Shown one piece after another: positions 62,931-64,000 of a DNA stretch of 64,000 nucleotides (position 1 is the stretch's first letter; each line of letters starts with the position of its first letter). The translations under genes were made by a program, and so were the position numbers. Source of the DNA: Kosakonia oryzae (GTDB lineage: Bacteria; Pseudomonadota; Gammaproteobacteria; Enterobacterales; Enterobacteriaceae); contig NZ_CP014007.2 of the NCBI RefSeq assembly GCF_001658025.2, positions 4,464,001 to 4,528,000 of the forward strand. The letters are read 5' to 3'. Below the pieces are notes generated by a model, which saw only the letters and a list, made by a program, of their open reading frames with translations, was not told the DNA's origin and did no database searches.

Positions 62931-64000
62931 ATGACTATTTTCGACAATTATGAAGTATGGTTCGTTATTGGCAGCCAGCACCTGTACGGCCCGGAAGCCC
63001 TGAAACAGGTGACAAAGCATGCCGAGCAGGTGGTCAACGCCCTTAATGCAGAAGCGAAACTGCCCTGTAAGCTGGTGCTGAAGCCGCTGGGAACCTCGCC
63101 GGATGAGATCACCGCAATCTGCCGCGACGCCAACTACGATGACAAATGCGCCGGGATGGTGGTGTGGCTGCACACCTTCTCTCCGGCCAAAATGTGGATT
63201 AACGGCCTGACCATCCTCAATAAACCACTGCTGCAATTCCACACCCAGTTCAACGCGTCCCTGCCGTGGGACAGCATCGATATGGACTTTATGAACCTGA
63301 ACCAGACCGCGCACGGCGGCCGCGAGTTCGGCTTTATCGGCGCGCGCATGCGTCTGCAACACAGCGTGGTCACCGGCCACTGGCAGGATCGCCATGCCCA
63401 TGTACGCATTGGCGCGTGGATGCGTCAGGCGGTTTCCAAACAGGATACCCGCCATCTGAAAGTGGTGCGCTTTGGCGACAACATGCGTGAAGTGGCAGTG
63501 ACGGACGGCGATAAAGTCGCCGCACAGATCAAGTTTGGCTTCTCGGTGAATACCTGGGGCGTTGGCGATCTGGTGCAGGTAGTGAACGCGGTTAGCGATG
63601 GGGACGTCAACGCGCTGGTGGATGAGTACGAAAGCAGCTACCGCCTGACACCTGCGGCGCAGGTTCACGGCGACAAACGCCAGAACGTGCTGGATGCCGC
63701 GCGCATCGAACTGGGGTTGAAACGCTTCCTTGAGGAGGGCGGTTTCCATGCCTTTACTACCACCTTCGAAGATCTGCACGGCCTGAAACAACTGCCAGGT
63801 CTGGCGGTGCAGCGTCTGATGCAGCAAGGCTATGGCTTTGCCGGCGAAGGCGACTGGAAGACCGCCGCGCTGCTGCGCATCATGAAAGTGATGTCCGGTG
63901 GTTTAAGCGGCGGCACCTCCTTTATGGAGGATTACACCTACCACTTTGAGAAAGGCAATGACCTGGTGCTGGGTTCTCACATGCTGGAAGTGTGCCCGTC
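62931..64000 (+). CDS. araA: L-arabinose isomerase, partial: N-terminal 356 residues
   Basis: AraA converts L-arabinose to L-ribulose, the first step of arabinose use. The reading starts [20 protein letters not shown] at 62931, with AAGGAC 6 nt before it, and runs open to the window edge. The manganese/active-site residues seen are the Glu in FAGEGDWKT near 306, the Glu in FMEDYTYHF near 333 and His350 in GSHMLEV. About 144 C-terminal residues, including the last metal His, lie outside. araD should follow. Confidence 0.97.
   Translation, partial: MTIFDNYEVWFVIGSQHLYGPEALKQVTKHAEQVVNALNAEAKLPCKLVLKPLGTSPDEITAICRDANYDDKCAGMVVWLHTFSPAKMWINGLTILNKPLLQFHTQFNASLPWDSIDMDFMNLNQTAHGGREFGFIGARMRLQHSVVTGHWQDRHAHVRIGAWMRQAVSKQDTRHLKVVRFGDNMREVAVTDGDKVAAQIKFGFSVNTWGVGDLVQVVNAVSDGDVNALVDEYESSYRLTPAAQVHGDKRQNVLDAARIELGLKRFLEEGGFHAFTTTFEDLHGLKQLPGLAVQRLMQQGYGFAGEGDWKTAALLRIMKVMSGGLSGGTSFMEDYTYHFEKGNDLVLGSHMLEVCP

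Noticed and set aside
61658-63827. Two long minus-strand open frames opposite araB and araA
   Set aside because: Both lie fully opposite conserved arabinose genes and look like antisense shadows of GC-rich third positions.

Overview
The window is a chromosomal segment from a member of the Enterobacteriaceae that is close to, but not, Escherichia coli. Nearly every protein aligns along its whole length with the E. coli K-12 protein as I remember it. Gene order is that of the E. coli 1.4-2.7 minute region read backwards, from lpd at the left edge to araA at the right edge. The differences (a xylan/arabinan-use gene pair between aroP and ampE, a 281-residue AraC, a 50-residue SgrT, GC-rich silent positions) point to a genus such as Enterobacter, Kosakonia or Klebsiella. 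I cannot fix the genus from sequence alone.

Layout. 1-6.6 kb: pyruvate dehydrogenase operon pdhR-aceE-aceF-lpd (minus; lpd cut by the edge) with a PdhR operator. 7-8.4 kb: aroP with a probable pair of TyrR boxes. 8.6-11 kb: accessory operon of a GPH-family sugar transporter (XynT/YagG-like) and a cytosolic GH43 glycosidase. 11-12.4 kb: ampDE (minus). 12.5-16.6 kb: nadC and the type IV pilin cluster ppdD-hofB-hofC. 16.6-20 kb: guaC, coaE-zapD-yacG, mutT. 20-41.6 kb: secM-secA, lpxC and the whole dcw cell-wall/division cluster from ftsZ back to mraZ (all minus, many coupled by overlaps), with the mra promoter and MraZ repeats at its head. 42-45.5 kb: cra, ilvIH. 45.8-52.2 kb: leuO and the attenuated leuLABCD operon, followed by a REP pair. 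52.3-55.7 kb: setA, sgrS/sgrT and sgrR (glucose-phosphate stress). 55.7-59.2 kb: TPP riboswitch and thiBPQ. 59.1-59.9 kb: yabI. 60-64 kb: araC, the ara control region and araBA (araA cut by the edge).

How the genes work together. Most of the window is housekeeping: carbon entry to the TCA cycle, branched-chain amino acid synthesis, peptidoglycan precursor synthesis and septation, Sec export, and thiamine and arabinose uptake or use. Regulation can be read directly in several places: leu attenuation, the thi riboswitch, the SecM arrest peptide, the MraZ repeats, the PdhR operator and the ara looping sites.

The most unusual feature is at 53567-53800. A 234-bp element with perfect 22-bp terminal inverted repeats and two internal long hairpin arms lies inside the small RNA gene sgrS, between the conserved ptsG-pairing segment and the intrinsic terminator. 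It must change the 3' end, Hfq tail or folding of SgrS, and it separates sgrS/sgrT from setA. I found no wholly new protein system in the window; this element and its effect on SgrS is the best candidate for something undescribed.
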